The notes: generated by a model from the sequence alone, not told the origin. DNA of 64,000 bases from Gloeophyllum trabeum ATCC 11539 (GCF_000344685.1 NW_006920417.1:1476836-1540835), one strand, 5' to 3'; counted from the first letter of the stretch, positions 22,758 to 34,642 are shown. Numbers and translations are program-made.

Positions 22758-24258
22758 ATGGCCGTATCTGCCTCGACAAAGAGGACGCTCGTAGACGGTG
22801 AGTTTTGTATTCAAATATACGGAATACCACTGAACTTTTCACTTGCTTCAGTTGCATTGTTTCTGGCATCTCAAGTGCGTCTTGTTTTCCCTTCGAAGTC
22901 CAGTATCCTTACTAGCATGAATCGAAGGCAGCCTTGTACTACACCTTGACGGTATGCGTCAAGCAGATACCAACTTCAACTACTCTCACTAAATTATTTA
23001 CAGTGGGCAGTAGAGCGATTCTTGCCCGAGCGTCAAACACGGAAGGAGGTTTCTGCGAAGAGTAAGGATGCGCTAGACAGACTAGGGCATAAGGACCTGG
23101 AGCTGAATGAGTATGAGAGTGCGTGAATCGTTTGCCTCATTCTCAGCTTCCCTTATGTCTTTGTAGAGGCTATTGCCGCCGAAGTCATCCACCCCGACGA
23201 TATCAATGTCCGATTCTCTGGTGAGCTGCCTCCCTTGTCGATAGTATCTCTGTTAACATATACGCTACTGTGTGCCAGATATCGGCGGTCTGGAGCCAAT
23301 AATTTCTTCCCTCCGCGAATCGGTCATATACCCCCTTCTCTACCCCAAACTCTTCACCTCGTCATCCTCGCTCCTCACAGCCCCGAAAGGTGTCCTACTG
23401 TATGGCCCGCCGGGCTGTGGGAAGACCATGCTCGCAAAGGCTCTTGCTAAAGAGTCAGGTGCGACTTTCATCAACATCGCCGCCTCTGTGTTAACCAACA
23501 AGTGGTACGGCGAGAGTAACAAGCTCGTCGCTGGGCTCTTCGGGCTTGCGAGGAAGACACAGCCGAGTATCGTGTTCATTGACGAGATCGATAGTTTCTT
23601 GAGGGAGCGAACGAAGGGTGACCACGAGGTGACGGGGATGATGAAGGCGGAGTTCATGACGTGAGCAATGCACCGAATATTATCGTCTATCGTTCACCTT
23701 CCTTCAGGCTCTGGGATGGGCTCACGTCCGGTACGGACCGGATAATGATCCTTGGTGCCACAAATAGGCCAAATGACATTGACTCCGCCATCCTTCGACG
23801 GATGCCTAAGCGTTTCGGCATAGGCCTGCCCGATATTGAGCAGAGGAAGAAGATTTTGTCCCTAGTACGGTGCACTCTTTGTTTGAATTCATCGCATACT
23901 CAGTTTTTGGTAGATGCTGAAGGACACGCCTCTATCACCTGATTTGTCTATGGACACCCTTGCTCAGCGGACAGAAGGCCTTTCAGGTTCGGATCTGCGC
24001 GAGCTATGTCGGAATGCCGCAATGGTTGCTGTAAGGGAGTTCATGAGAGAAGCGGGGCACGATCCAGAAGTGCTGGCGAAGGGACAACTGGAGGTACGTA
24101 ACCCCATCTGCCCTCATTAAATACCACGGAACTCAATCAACGTTCAGGGGTTCAAGATCCGACCGTTAAAATTGGAGGACTTCACGGCCAATCATGACGG
24201 TGCGACGACGTTGATCCCTACATATGATACGACGCAGCTCGAGGATGTCGACGTTTAA
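22758..24258 (+). CDS. MSP1: Msp1/ATAD1-type AAA ATPase
   Basis: Outer-membrane AAA+ translocase that extracts mislocalised tail-anchored proteins from mitochondria and peroxisomes. The N-terminus is spread over very short exons: [13 protein letters not shown], then VALFLASQ (start of the membrane anchor), then a small exon reading [12 protein letters not shown], then [15 protein letters not shown]. These are followed by [20 protein letters not shown] and [15 protein letters not shown], typical of Msp1. The ATPase core has Walker A GPPGCGKT, pore-loop region [10 protein letters not shown], Walker [11 protein letters not shown], sensor region [12 protein letters not shown] and arginine fingers in [15 protein letters not shown]. 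The lid part includes [20 protein letters not shown]. Length and architecture are those of the family. Start chosen because [10 protein letters not shown] matches the usual N-terminus. Confidence 0.9.
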
Positions 24259-24900
24259 TAAATTACAGCGGCTTGTATTGGTACGGGCTTGATAGATTTA
24301 TATATTTATGCTCATTATTGAGTTATTGGGGAGGCGTTTCCTCAACGTTGTAGTCTCGCTGACCTTTTTTTCAGTTGGTACCATCTCATCTCAATCCGAT
24401 CGGCCACTTTATCGCCTCCCTGCAGGATCTCGGTAATCTGTATGAGAACGCAGTGGCGATGACTCGAACTTTGCGGTACCGACAGTCTTGGGTGTGAAGG
24501 TTCGTAAAAGTTTCGCCGTCGCAAACATGTTCATTCTTACGTCGATTGATGCCATTACGCAGACATCTCTAATATTTGGGGCACCATGTACCTTATGCGC
24601 ATAATTATTGACCATGAGGCGACGAAGCTTGACGCGTAAAGAGCCTCGAGAGTCATTTGCGTGCGTCCATCGCAGCTAGAAGCTACACTACTTCTCATGG
24701 GTGAGGCGTCGTTTGCGCCATGACTCGGAGTGCGTCGAAAAATGTTACATACCTGACCGTCGTGAATACCACGTTTCGTCAGCCGCAGGTTATATAGAGT
24801 CAGGCAGTCAACCTCTTTCCCTAGGCTGTAGACTCACTTGTCGTCCCCTGAATTCTGCGCTTCTACTGCCACTGGTCATTCACCCTTTGCTTTTAACACC
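24259..24900. other. intergenic spacer
   Basis: No gene recognised; two overlapping small frames on the minus strand (24342-24615) have no domain. The last 200 bases are likely the promoter of the following gene. Confidence 0.35.
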
Positions 24901-27900
24901 ATGTCTGCCAGCTGTGATCACGATGAGACGAGCTCTGCGTCGCAGCCCGTGGAAGGTAAGGTCGACCACAGCATGAAGGTGCACGCAGCTAGCAGTGACG
25001 GGATTGCAATCGAAGGCTCTACTGATACGATCGTTGAGGAACCCTCGTCCAAATCTACGCAAGGTGAGATAACTTCAGTGCGCTGCAGTGCCCAGGACTA
25101 GCAGTATACCTCACGCGACGTGCTACAGAGGACACTGCCAGTCAGGAGAAAGAAAAATCTCCCCACTATCTCAAGCGATCCAGGATATGGTACGAGCTCG
25201 GCGCCATATATTCCGTTAAATTGCTTTATGAGCCGTTACCCAAGGTCCCAGAAGGAGTATGCCTGGGTGGATTATGATCCATCCCAGCACAAACCCGCGC
25301 CACCGCGATGTGATCTTGAAAATTACTTCTACGTCGATGTTCGCTACAGCTACAAGAATCCATTAGGTTGCAGTTCAGCCTCACTATTGGAAACACTTCT
25401 CATATCACCCGTCTGACAGATCCTCCGGAGCTCATACTGACTCACTTCAGCCCGATACTGATAAGCTTCCTGAGGTTAGTCCAACAACTCTGATGTTTGA
25501 AGTGTCTAAGCTCTCGCGAAGGGCGTACATCGGCGATGAATTTTTTGAGAAGGACCCGGAATACAAGCTCCGCCACTTTTTCCGCAAGCTGAAAGACCTT
25601 CACTCGCAGTATAACGCAGTCAAAGACGCTTGCGATTCCCCCGATGCGGATGCCGACCAGCGTCGTAAATTAGCACGCAAGCTTGGGGCCAAAGATGCGG
25701 ACTATGGTAGGTTGACATGGATTATTCGAAGCTTGTACCTGTTATGCACTTCCGCGAAGGCCACCTCGGGGACGAACACATCATACGGTATCTGTCCGAC
25801 ATAGCAGAGCACGCTTCAGTTCTTCTGGACTTCATCGATGAAGAATTCAAACCCACGTAAGCCAGGCTTCATCATTCCACGCCCCTCATAATTTATGATG
25901 ATGTGCAGCGCGGATCGGCTGAAGCTCCTGGTCTCATACGACCAAATTGACTATGACCTTCTCATATATTACTTTGAGAAGGGGGCGAAAGTCTTAGCGG
26001 ACGAGATGGACGACTTCGGCCCCACTGGGCAGAAGATCGCCGTCACGGTGCAGTCCACGTATTATAATGCGTACGTGCCGAAGCATTTACTGTTGGATAT
26101 GAAAGTCCCTTATGAGATGCTTGTAGAGGCGATAACCCGGGATTCTATATCAAAGGGAGGGGGGTGTACTGGGGTGGATCGGCATACTTGTGGTCCAAAA
26201 CCGTCCATAAACTACCGGTGTTCAAGGTCTTGTATTGTTTCTCTACACTTTCTACGACTCAATCTCACGCGCGGTTTCAGGGTACTATGCAGTTGGAAGA
26301 CCTAGCTTGCACCCTTCTCACTTCGGAGATGGAGAGCGAGCTCCAAGGTACGAAGACCGATTTGCGTGGAAACGTGTACTGACCGGTGACTTAGAACGTG
26401 GCCGATTATACGCCTCGTACTCAGGGATGCATTATATGGCATGTTCGTTATCTTTCTTATGTCTTCCGCAATCGCCCGCCTGGTCCTGACCGCTTCCACA
26501 GATGAAGACGTGAGTGTGCTCAATCCGTTGAGGGTGAATAGCACATACCTTTCGAGATTAGAGGAGGGTCATTGTCGACCGACGGGCGTACGAGAACCAG
26601 GAGGGATACGTAGCCGACCCGTACGTCTTCCATACCTCATATACGCCCACAGCTTGCCGACAGTCCGCAGAGACGCAGAGAAACCAGCAATCTCCGACGA
26701 TCTCTTGTACCTACTGCAACCGCGCGTATACGGATTTGACCTGACTCGAAAGGTGAGGGAATCGGCGTTGCTGGATCAACTCTTTTAATTTCCGTACACA
26801 GAAATGGTCCAGTTTCCTCGTTAGAAAGCTTTCTCCCGTCGCATTCGATGAGGGTGCTTGGGATCACCTCGTCCTTGACCCGGACACCAAGGTGGGAGGC
26901 CCCATTGTCCCTAGTTACATTCGTTCACGTTCTGTTCTAGACGCTCATCAAAGGCCTAGTGGACGTGACCAAGAACGCCAATTCCACGAAGCAGATCATC
27001 TCCGACGTCATTTCGGGCAAGGGTGGCGGACTGGTTTGTTGCTCCCAAACTTTATCCTGGGGTATTTCAAGAATACTGAGGAACGGGCTTCGCAGATCGC
27101 TGTCTTGCATGGCCCGCCTGGGACGGGGAAGACACTCACCGCGGAAGCTGTGGCAGAGTACCTGAAGCGGCCCTTGTATATGGTCGGTTCGTCTGAGCTC
27201 CCTTCTGAGTCCTCATTGCTCGAGAGGAGCTTGCGGAGCATATTGAAGGCAGGTCAATCACCACTGAGGGTGTTGCTGATTATTGATCGCGGAACAGCTA
27301 GCGACCGCGTGGGATGCAGTACTCCTGATCGATGAAGCTGATGTACGTACAGTCTTCATCACTATTGGCGGTTTGATCCCATGCCTGCGCAGGTTTATCT
27401 GGAAAGACGTAGCCTGCACGAGGTGAGTGGTAATGACTGTTCCTAACGGCTCGCTCACCCCTATGTATAGCTGTCGCGTAATGCCCTGGTCTCCGTGGCC
27501 CTAAGAGTGCTTGAATATCACCGAGGCGTGCTGTTCTTGACCACGAATCGTATCAAGAACTTCGACGATGCCTTCCTCTCGCGGTTTTCCATAGGCACAA
27601 CAATTATACTCTCTTATACGAAAATGTGAAAACTAAGACATTGACCCCAGGTATCAAGTATCCCGAGCTTGATCAGAGCGCGAGGCGTCATGTCTGGCAA
27701 AAGTTCTTCGAATTAGCGAAAGTACCAATCCAGCACGTTGCAATGGATGATGGAAATGGGCACGCGTTTACTGCGGAGCATTTGGACGAGTTGTCTATCA
27801 AGCCTTTCAACGGTGGGTAATCACTGCGCATTTGCCCGAATGCTCGCTGAAATGATTGCCAGGCCGGACTATCAAGAATTTGGTCAGGACGGCGCAAGCT

Positions 27901-28057
27901 CTGGCACTCGCTTCGTACGTCTAACCTTCCGTTCAAATGTATCATCCCGCTCATCGCGAACTTTGTCAGGAAGGAACCGCTGTCCATGGACCATGTCAGG
28001 ACTGTTGTCCGGGCCTCAGAGAAGTTTCTGGATGAGTTTGCTAACGCCGATGTCTGA
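24901..28057 (+). CDS. DUF7025-type AAA+ ATPase, possibly frame-disrupted
   Basis: Large fungal AAA+ protein with an N-terminal DUF7025-like region and one ATPase domain near the C-terminus. N-terminal exons carry DIWYEL-type sequence (RSRIWYELGAIYSV), EYAWVDYDPSQHKP, ENYFYVDVRYSYK, FFEKDPEYKLRHFFRKLKDL, DQIDYDLLIYYFEKG and RGRLYASYSGMHYMAY, then VIVDRRAYENQEG and WSSFLVRKLSPVAFDEGAWD. The ATPase has Walker A GPPGTGKT, Walker B VLLIDEAD, VLFLTTNRIKNFDDAFLSRF and a lid with RTIKNLVRTAQALA. Many short introns are needed. Two places change frame without a good intron: near 25250 (PLPKVPEG into YAWVDYD) and near 25705 (DADYGRL into DYSKLVP); both could be sequencing errors, mutations or unrecognised introns. 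The intron at 27595-27650 appears to start with GC. Biological role of the family is not established. Confidence 0.7.
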
Positions 28058-28385
28058 GCGTCGTTGGGTCGCCCCAACAGAATTCGCTGTACAGTATAAT
28101 GAACGTATATGACTAGTACTGTAGACTTTCAGGCTATCAATTGGATAGACAGACCGGAGCAGGCCCCTATTTTACTACGTCATTTCTGTACGATAACCAA
28201 AATTGGCAGTTTCTGGCAAGTGCCATAATAAAATACGTGGGAAAGATACCATACGGCGCCTCCAAGACAACAGGCGACAACAAAAGCCCTCCGGCATCAC
28301 TACCGTCATCCACGACCCCTCGCCGACCGCAAACCTGTATCACTAGTCGCACTCTTTTGGTCGCCTTCCCTCTGCTCATCGTCTG
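28058..28385. promoter_or_regulatory. AAA ATPase-ROT1 spacer
   Basis: About 330 bases between two same-strand genes, presumably with the ROT1 promoter. Nothing specific identified. Confidence 0.3.
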
Positions 28386-29233
28386 ATGCTCTTCTCAGCT
28401 CTCATCTCGCTGCTCGCTGTCGCAGCGCCGGCACTCGCACAGGATAGCTTCGTTGGAACCTGGAGCTCAGGAAGTGGAGCTGTTGTAACGGGTTCAGTGA
28501 GTACCGCAACGACGGCGGCGAGGCGGGCGTGTTGCTCATGAACATTGACTAGGGCTTTGCAAACCCCGGAAACTTATCATTCACATACCCCAAGAACACA
28601 GGCATATCATATTCATTGTACGTCGTGTGTAAATCTGTGTCGCGCTGGTGTCTGACAGGATCAATAGCACCTCAGACGGATTTTACGAGATTGCGCGCTA
28701 CCGGTTCTCTAGCAATGGTGTGTAGGCTCATTCATCCACCTTTACTTTGATTATCGACCGCCGTGTCAGCCTCGCAACCTAATTGCATAACCGGCGTCAT
28801 GAATTGGGTGCACGGAACGTACGAAACCCAACCGAACGGCTCCGTCGTCCTCACGCCCTTCGGCGATGGCTACCAGCAGATCCAGAATCCCTGCGGCGCC
28901 GTATCCAACTTCATCGAGAACTACAACGACACTGAGCTCCTATCCGCGTGGGCGGTGTACGCGGAGACGACGGGCCAGCGGCTCTACCTTTACTCGTACG
29001 ACGGCAGCCCGCTGGCACCGCAAAACCTCGTCTCGACGACGCCGAACATGCTGCCCACGCAGCGGCTGCGCAACGTCACTGGGCAGGTCGCATCTAGTTC
29101 AGGCTCGTCGAATGGCCTGAACACCCAGAACGCGCTTGCGGTGAGCGGCAGCGAGCGGAGATGGAGTGTGGAGAGCGCAGGGCTCGTAGGGACCGTGCTG
29201 GCTGGCGCCGGTGTGGCATCGCTGTTCCTATGA
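28386..29233 (+). CDS. ROT1: ER chaperone Rot1
   Basis: Rot1 is an essential ER-membrane chaperone in yeast needed for folding of cell-wall synthesis proteins and for N- and O-glycosylation. The ATG at 28386 starts a signal peptide (MLFSALISLLAVAAPALAQ). Exons then read DSFVGTWSSGSGAVVTGS, GFANPGNLSFTYPKNTGISY, SDGFYEIARYRFSSN, and the large last exon with CITGVMNWVHGTYE, LTPFGDGYQQIQNPC and RLYLYSYDGSPL. These blocks and their order match Rot1 along its whole length. The C-terminus ends in a hydrophobic segment (VGTVLAGAGVASLFL) that would anchor the protein in the membrane. Three introns, all GT-AG. Confidence 0.9.
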
Positions 29234-30062
29234 TGATGGGGAGAGCAGGATCGTTTTATGTGTATGACATTTCCCGGCCTTGGGACCGTTCGGACTAGAG
29301 CACATTGTCATCCAACCGCGCCCCCGTCATCACCCGTAGCGAATATCGTTTGCATCTGTCTATACTTTTTGACGCATACCCCGTCGGGTGCGCAAACCAC
29401 GCTCGTTTGACACGTTCGATTGACGTTTGCATCCCCACAATGTTTGAATAGCAGCAGTTACAGTAAAGCCCCGAGTACTAGAGAACACAAGGGACTGTTA
29501 TGTTTATTCTCTTTTTCTGTTATTCATTTCATTGCAATGCATCTTGACGTGAATAGTCAGTGTCACCAACTCGCCAAGGGTGGTATGTCATGGTCAGCCA
29601 CAGCTTTCGGACGTTTCTCTCACCGATCTGCCCGAGGCTGTTGCGCAGTCATAACTAATGCATAAATCCAACCTCCCAGCATCCTGTGTTGTGAGGTTCA
29701 CATATACAGCAGAAGGCTCCGGTGGGAAGAGGAAGGCGTGTGCTTGCATCCCAAAATCCGCGCGCTTTAGTCCCTATATTGGATATCTGAATCGGACTCG
29801 ATGCAATGCGATATGTTCAGTCTAATATAACTGTAGTTGGATCCTCTCGCGAAGCCTGCAAAACAACAATATTGCCGGCGCCAAGTCTATGGCCGGCATG
29901 ATAGTTACATTTTTGATACAAAGCATAGGGAATTAAAAGTAGCTATAGGAGGGAGGGAAGTAAAGCACTGCTACTTCTTCCCGTTCTCATGTGGAACAGG
30001 TATCGTTCGCGTTACTCCCAGAGTGGCAAGAGCTGTGGCATGCGGAAGCCGCGGCGCGTGAT
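29234..30062. other. intergenic, no gene seen
   Basis: 3' flank of ROT1 and spacer. Open frames present are short and without recognisable domains. Confidence 0.35.
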
Positions 30063-30499
30063 GTTTGTCCAAGGGGCGGACACCGGGAGATGCCGAGACC
30101 ACATGCAGGGGGAGGGGGGGACCTCGGAGCCCTTAACTGAGATTTATTATCAGTTAAGCGCCCAGCGATCTGGGGTAAGGGGGCTAACGGGAAGCTATCT
30201 AGCACATTATTGGGTACTTTCCAATAACCTAAATGCCTTTCTGAAGATCCCAGAGGAAAGCGGTGAGAAAGAATGACCCCTGGTAGCGATCTTCAGAAAA
30301 CATATGAATTGTGACCGAAGTAGACGTGACACCCCCCGTGACAAAGTAACCCTAACCCTTGCTTGCTGTGCGACATACCTTCCCTTTATGTACCGTGAGA
30401 CTGTCCCACGGGGGGAGGGGGGGTCCCCTGGAGACCCTTAACTGAGATTTGTGGCATGTGGTCTAAAATTTTATTTCTGTCCGCCCCTTGTGTTTGTCC
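30063..30499. mobile_element. foldback/MITE-like element with G-rich inner repeats
   Basis: Outer inverted segments: AAGGGGCGGACA at 30071-30082 pairs with TGTCCGCCCCTT at 30478-30489, and GACCACATGC on the left pairs with GCATGTGGTC at 30454-30463. Inside these, a block of GGGGGAGGGGGG followed by CCCTTAACTGAGATTT is present as a direct repeat in both halves (30108-30145 and 30410-30450), and the left copy continues into a small hairpin CTTAACTGA...TCAGTTAAG. No protein is encoded. The mixture of inverted outer and direct inner repeats suggests a small non-autonomous element; the family is unknown to me. Confidence 0.55.
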
Positions 30500-30902
30500 T
30501 TGTTTTTTCCTCTTCCTTCTCAGTCGACGTCGCAGCAACCACAGGTCCACATTTCGACTCGGATCGGATGAGTAGACTATTGACGTTCAGAAGCACACAA
30601 CACCGTTGACCCATCTAGAATCGCCGGCGTAACCTGTGTCTGATAGCCTTATTGGGAACGCGTACTTCACACCATACGCTCGAGCTTCGTGCCAAAAAAT
30701 GACTCCAGGCTGTCGAAAGACTATCAATATCAGTACAGAGACCAGGAAGGCTGTGCATGTTCCTGGGTTGAGCGCTGCGCGCCAGTAACTATCATCTTGA
30801 GAGTGACCACATCGCACCCAACTAGTGTTTACACTATAGCAGGTAAGCTGACTACCATTGTAAACCTGAGTTTAATCGTTTACCGAGCTTTCGTGCAGTA
30901 TC
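30500..30902. other. 5' flank of F-box gene
   Basis: No gene seen. Presumed promoter of the F-box gene that follows. Confidence 0.3.
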
Positions 30903-32228
30903 ATGACTTTCCCACTTCGCCCACGTCATTCCTACAAGAAAGGCGACAACAGCTGCAGCACTTTTACCCCATCCTGGGTGAGGTCGGGGGACGAGGCGGG
31001 ACATCGATCTTTCGAGGGCCCGCTACCTCATGATGTGCTTCTGCTCATCGTCAAATCCATGCTTCCCATCTCTATGAGTCAAGATATTTCAACAGACTTC
31101 ACACAGGGTAGGGACAACTACTGGAGCACTTTGATGGACGCGACGCGCAGACGAGAACAGGCACTCCTACTTCCCTTCTTACAAGTCTGCAGGCAGTGGT
31201 ACCTCTCTGCTACCGCCCTTCTATACGACTGTCCAATAGTGACATCGTATGAGCAAGTGCGCAGGCTCGCCAGGACCCTGAAAAGACATCCCAGCTTGGC
31301 TATCCTTGTGCGAGAGGTTCGTGTTCTGGATAAAGACACTTGGAAGGTCGAGGCCACAATAACCTCTCTCGTGGCCCGCCTAAGCGGAAGACAAGCCCTT
31401 AACTACCGACTCGCGATCGACTCACTGCTAGTGTCATGTGGTGCTGTTGAGAAATTGACCCTACGTCCTTCCTATCATGTTCAGGGTCGGCTTGACGGCC
31501 TACACCAGACGTTCCGCCAGTGGGCCTGGCCGAAGCGGCTGACAGTGCTCTCCCTGTGGGGTTCCTCAGCTCGCATCGTCTTCAAGGACAAGGAAATCCT
31601 CTTCCCTGTCCTCCGAGACTTGACCATTCGTGGGGTTAAGATTGACTCCCAATTCTCGAAGCTCCCTGGTTTGCGCACGCTACGGATCCAATGCTGTCAC
31701 CTGACATCTTCTGTGTACCTCCCGGTCACGCGACTCGCGACGCTGGAATTCATGACCTCCAGAATCGACAGCCCGTACCACAGCGTTTCACGTGTAATCC
31801 AGTCAGCATACAACCGGTCCTTGGAAGCCCTGGTGATAGAGGGACCATATCAGGACCTATCCCTCCTGGCAGTAGTGCGCACCGTTGACTGTTCGCTCCT
31901 CCACGGACTCAAACGGCTCGTCCTCTCCTTCGACTTTACTGGCGCTATCGTCCCATACGTATTTCCCAGGGAGATCGGCCGTTTGCCCCAGTTGACCTCT
32001 CTGGACCTTATTTGGCTGCCCCCGTCCTTGCTTCCAGACGTCACAGGCCTTATCATGGATTCAAATACCCTTAGCTCCCTGGAGGTTCTCAAAGTAGTGT
32101 TTTGGAAGGATATCCGAGAACTGGCTTATCTCGCAGAGCAGATATCGGTCTTGGAGTCCGAATGTGCTGATCGGGGGGTAGCGTGTACCACACAGACTTC
32201 GCAGCAGCCTAGGTACGCAGGCTGTTAG
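30903..32228 (+). CDS. F-box/LRR-like protein
   Basis: Single open frame of 441 residues with no intron. Near residue 40 it has an F-box start, LPHDVLLLIVKSML, interrupted by a polar insert (about residues 55-80) before the rest of the motif, LLPFLQVCRQWYLSATALLY. The remaining 330 residues form irregular leucine-rich repeats (for example RLTVLSLWGSSARIV, VLRDLTIRGVKI, LRTLRIQCCHLTSSV, LKRLVLSF, LTSLDLIWLPPSLL). Such proteins join Skp1-cullin ubiquitin ligases as substrate adaptors, and Agaricomycetes have large, fast-evolving F-box families. The substrate cannot be guessed. Lack of introns contrasts with every neighbouring gene and is common in expanded F-box families. Confidence 0.75.
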   Translation: MTFPLRPRHSYKKGDNSCSTFTPSWVRSGDEAGHRSFEGPLPHDVLLLIVKSMLPISMSQDISTDFTQGRDNYWSTLMDATRRREQALLLPFLQVCRQWYLSATALLYDCPIVTSYEQVRRLARTLKRHPSLAILVREVRVLDKDTWKVEATITSLVARLSGRQALNYRLAIDSLLVSCGAVEKLTLRPSYHVQGRLDGLHQTFRQWAWPKRLTVLSLWGSSARIVFKDKEILFPVLRDLTIRGVKIDSQFSKLPGLRTLRIQCCHLTSSVYLPVTRLATLEFMTSRIDSPYHSVSRVIQSAYNRSLEALVIEGPYQDLSLLAVVRTVDCSLLHGLKRLVLSFDFTGAIVPYVFPREIGRLPQLTSLDLIWLPPSLLPDVTGLIMDSNTLSSLEVLKVVFWKDIRELAYLAEQISVLESECADRGVACTTQTSQQPRYAGC

Positions 32229-33563
32229 ATGCATCTGTGTAAAGCAATGTCGCTGGATACTTATTCCTATACTTACTCCATTGCAAGGAGAGCTACAATG
32301 CTGGATACCCCGTCCCATGGAGACTACGCAGATTAATTGACATGACGTTGAGACCGAGTGATGCCAGCTCATCTTTAGCTTCAGGGGAAGGCGGATCTGA
32401 TGGAAATTATGCCAGATTATTGAACCGCGGGCGGGGGTATGTCAATCACTAGTCCACCTTGATTGCTGCATGTGAGGCTTCCTTACTATTTTGCGCAGAG
32501 ATTTCCAGTACCAATATCTAGCTAGCTATGGGGTCCGAGTCTGGTACATTCCCCGGAGGAAGTCCTGTAAAACTATGTCCCATGACGCACGGAAGTTCCT
32601 TGCAGGCCGTTGGTGACGCTCCGATCGCTTGTCATAGCTCGGTAACTCTTCGCTGGCGTAGATGATCTCCACCTCCCCGACTCCGGAACCAATCTCCATC
32701 GTTCACTAGTACCCAACCGGAAGGCTGCACAAAGGTAGAGGTACTGCGTCGGGGATTCTCGACGGACACAGATGATCCTTACGACGAGTGTCTTTCTGGT
32801 AGTCCATAATTCGTCGAGGTCATCGTGGGTGTGCAGAGTCGCGGTTAACCGCTCAGACAAGGGTGTTGCTGTTAGCCTAATAAAGCATAATCCACTCATA
32901 ACCCCCCCCCCCCCCCCCCCCACGTTCAAGCCCGACTAGGTAGCGGCCTGGCTCGGGTGTGATGCTGCTAGTACGATTACATGAAGGGTACAGTATGGTA
33001 AGTAGTATGGGGAACATTTAGTATTCAAGTTACTGTGAGCGGATGGTACCGGTTGAAGTAGATCGCCTCTTAGGCTTACCTGAGTCTCCAACCAGGATCT
33101 GACCAAGCAACTGTTCAGTTGCTGGGTAGAGAGCCTTCACGCAGCCCACCTGACGTGGTCGGAATCCAGGATGCAGCTGAGCTTCATTCTCCAACGACGG
33201 TTAAACGCTGACCCGAGTTTCATTCCCGAAGGTCCGGAGCGCGCATCCCGTCAAGAACAACATGCCGGATTAGCATCTAACTGACGATCTGCAATTTATC
33301 TTGCCAGAGGACGGTCAAAAGAGTTCTAGATATCAATATCATGGCATTTTCAGTAACTGGATGAGACGTGCACTCGGAAGATAGAAGGGATAAATAATAA
33401 ATTATGACAATGCAGCTGCATAGCGAACACCTCGCTGCGCGAATGGCGAACAAATGACCATTGGTCAATTGCTCTGGCACGAAGAAGTACGAGCACTATC
33501 TAAATATTAACAACGGAAGTAGTCCGTCCGAGCGGTGGTACAAGAGTGGATACAGTGATGCAA
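32229..33563. other. intergenic, contains a poly-C run
   Basis: No gene that I can support. A minus-strand frame at 32573-32929 reads through the poly-C tract and has no domain. The poly-C run is listed separately. Confidence 0.35.
32902..32921. repeat. homopolymer C20
   Basis: Twenty consecutive C residues, isolated in non-coding DNA. Length in the assembly may be unreliable. Confidence 0.9.
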
Positions 33564-34642
33564 TTAATCCTTCTTAAGTTCTCTCCTAATGACGAAAATC
33601 CGTTCGCCGTCCGATTTTGTCGAGAGCTCCTGCAGGCCAACGATGCCCTCCAGCCCGCTGAGATCACGCCCCTTGGCTAACACGACATACATCTCCAAGC
33701 CATCACCGACCTATACGTAGAAACATACGTCAGGATCGGAGTACACGGACATAAGAAGAGCAGCGATCAGCGTACCTCAATATGGCGCTCCGTCGCTCCC
33801 GTGAAGGAGTCGATTACCAGCTTAAGAACGATGGGAAGGGGTAGGTGAGCAGGGAAAGACGTCCCAGGAGCAGGCTGCTGATTCTTAAAATATATCTGAC
33901 ATACAGCGGATCAATAAGTCATCTTATACAAAGAACGGAGCATAGTACAGTCAAATGACTGACCTGGTTGTCTAAGAACGGCTGCACCAGCGACTGCGCT
34001 GCACCAGCGGCTCGACATGTTTCCCGCTCGTAGGAGCCGACGGGGTCGAAGGAGTACACGGCGCCCGAGCCTGTCGAATGAGGTGGTGAGATAAGGGAAC
34101 GATCGGATATAAATAGTGTAAATAAAGAAGAGCAACGTACCGTCATCCTCAATACCCCCGAGGATATTATAGACGTAGTAGGGGAAAAATCTGCGGGCGT
34201 AGAGCATTGTTTGAATAAGGCGGGCGATGGCATGTAGGGGCATGTCCTTGGCATGTGCATGGCGGTACCACTGTCCGGACGTGGATTAGCGCCACAAAGT
34301 TGCTGGGAACAGTGATAGCACTCGCCTCTAGCCGCTGCTTCACTTTCTTCACGAACATGTTCCCATCCGCCGCGAAACCGTTCACAGCTAGCACTGCGCG
34401 GTCGGTTCTGTGTTCAATCCGGTCAACATCCGCGGTTCGTGACGCGCACACGACGAAGGCACGTACAATCGGAACACCTTTGGTGCATATCGCGTTTGAA
34501 TGTTATATCCTTCAGACTGACGCGTGTCTCCAGCGATCACGCTGAAGTCTGTGCCCGCAATGGCCAGAATAGTGCCTCCATTCTCGGTGTATGGGTTGAA
34601 TTGCCTCTGCTGGGGGCCTGCGACGTCGTTCAAGGAGCTCAT
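33564..34642 (-). CDS. PRE7: 20S proteasome subunit beta6 (PRE7/PSMB1)
   Basis: Structural, catalytically inactive beta subunit of the 20S proteasome core. The start at 34642 gives [20 protein letters not shown], then [147 protein letters not shown] and the C-terminal [12 protein letters not shown]. These match eukaryotic beta6 along the entire length, and no catalytic Thr follows the propeptide, as is normal for this subunit. The intron at 34325-34271 starts with GC (GAG/GCGAGT) and is required to join QRLE to WYRHAH. Other introns are GT-AG. Expected to be regulated with other proteasome genes. Confidence 0.93.

Noticed and set aside
27249..27297. A further GC-AG intron in the AAA gene (AAG/GCAGGT)
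   Set aside because: A GT-AG solution (27254 to about 27301) gives a product of the same length with Ala for Leu, so the case is undecided.
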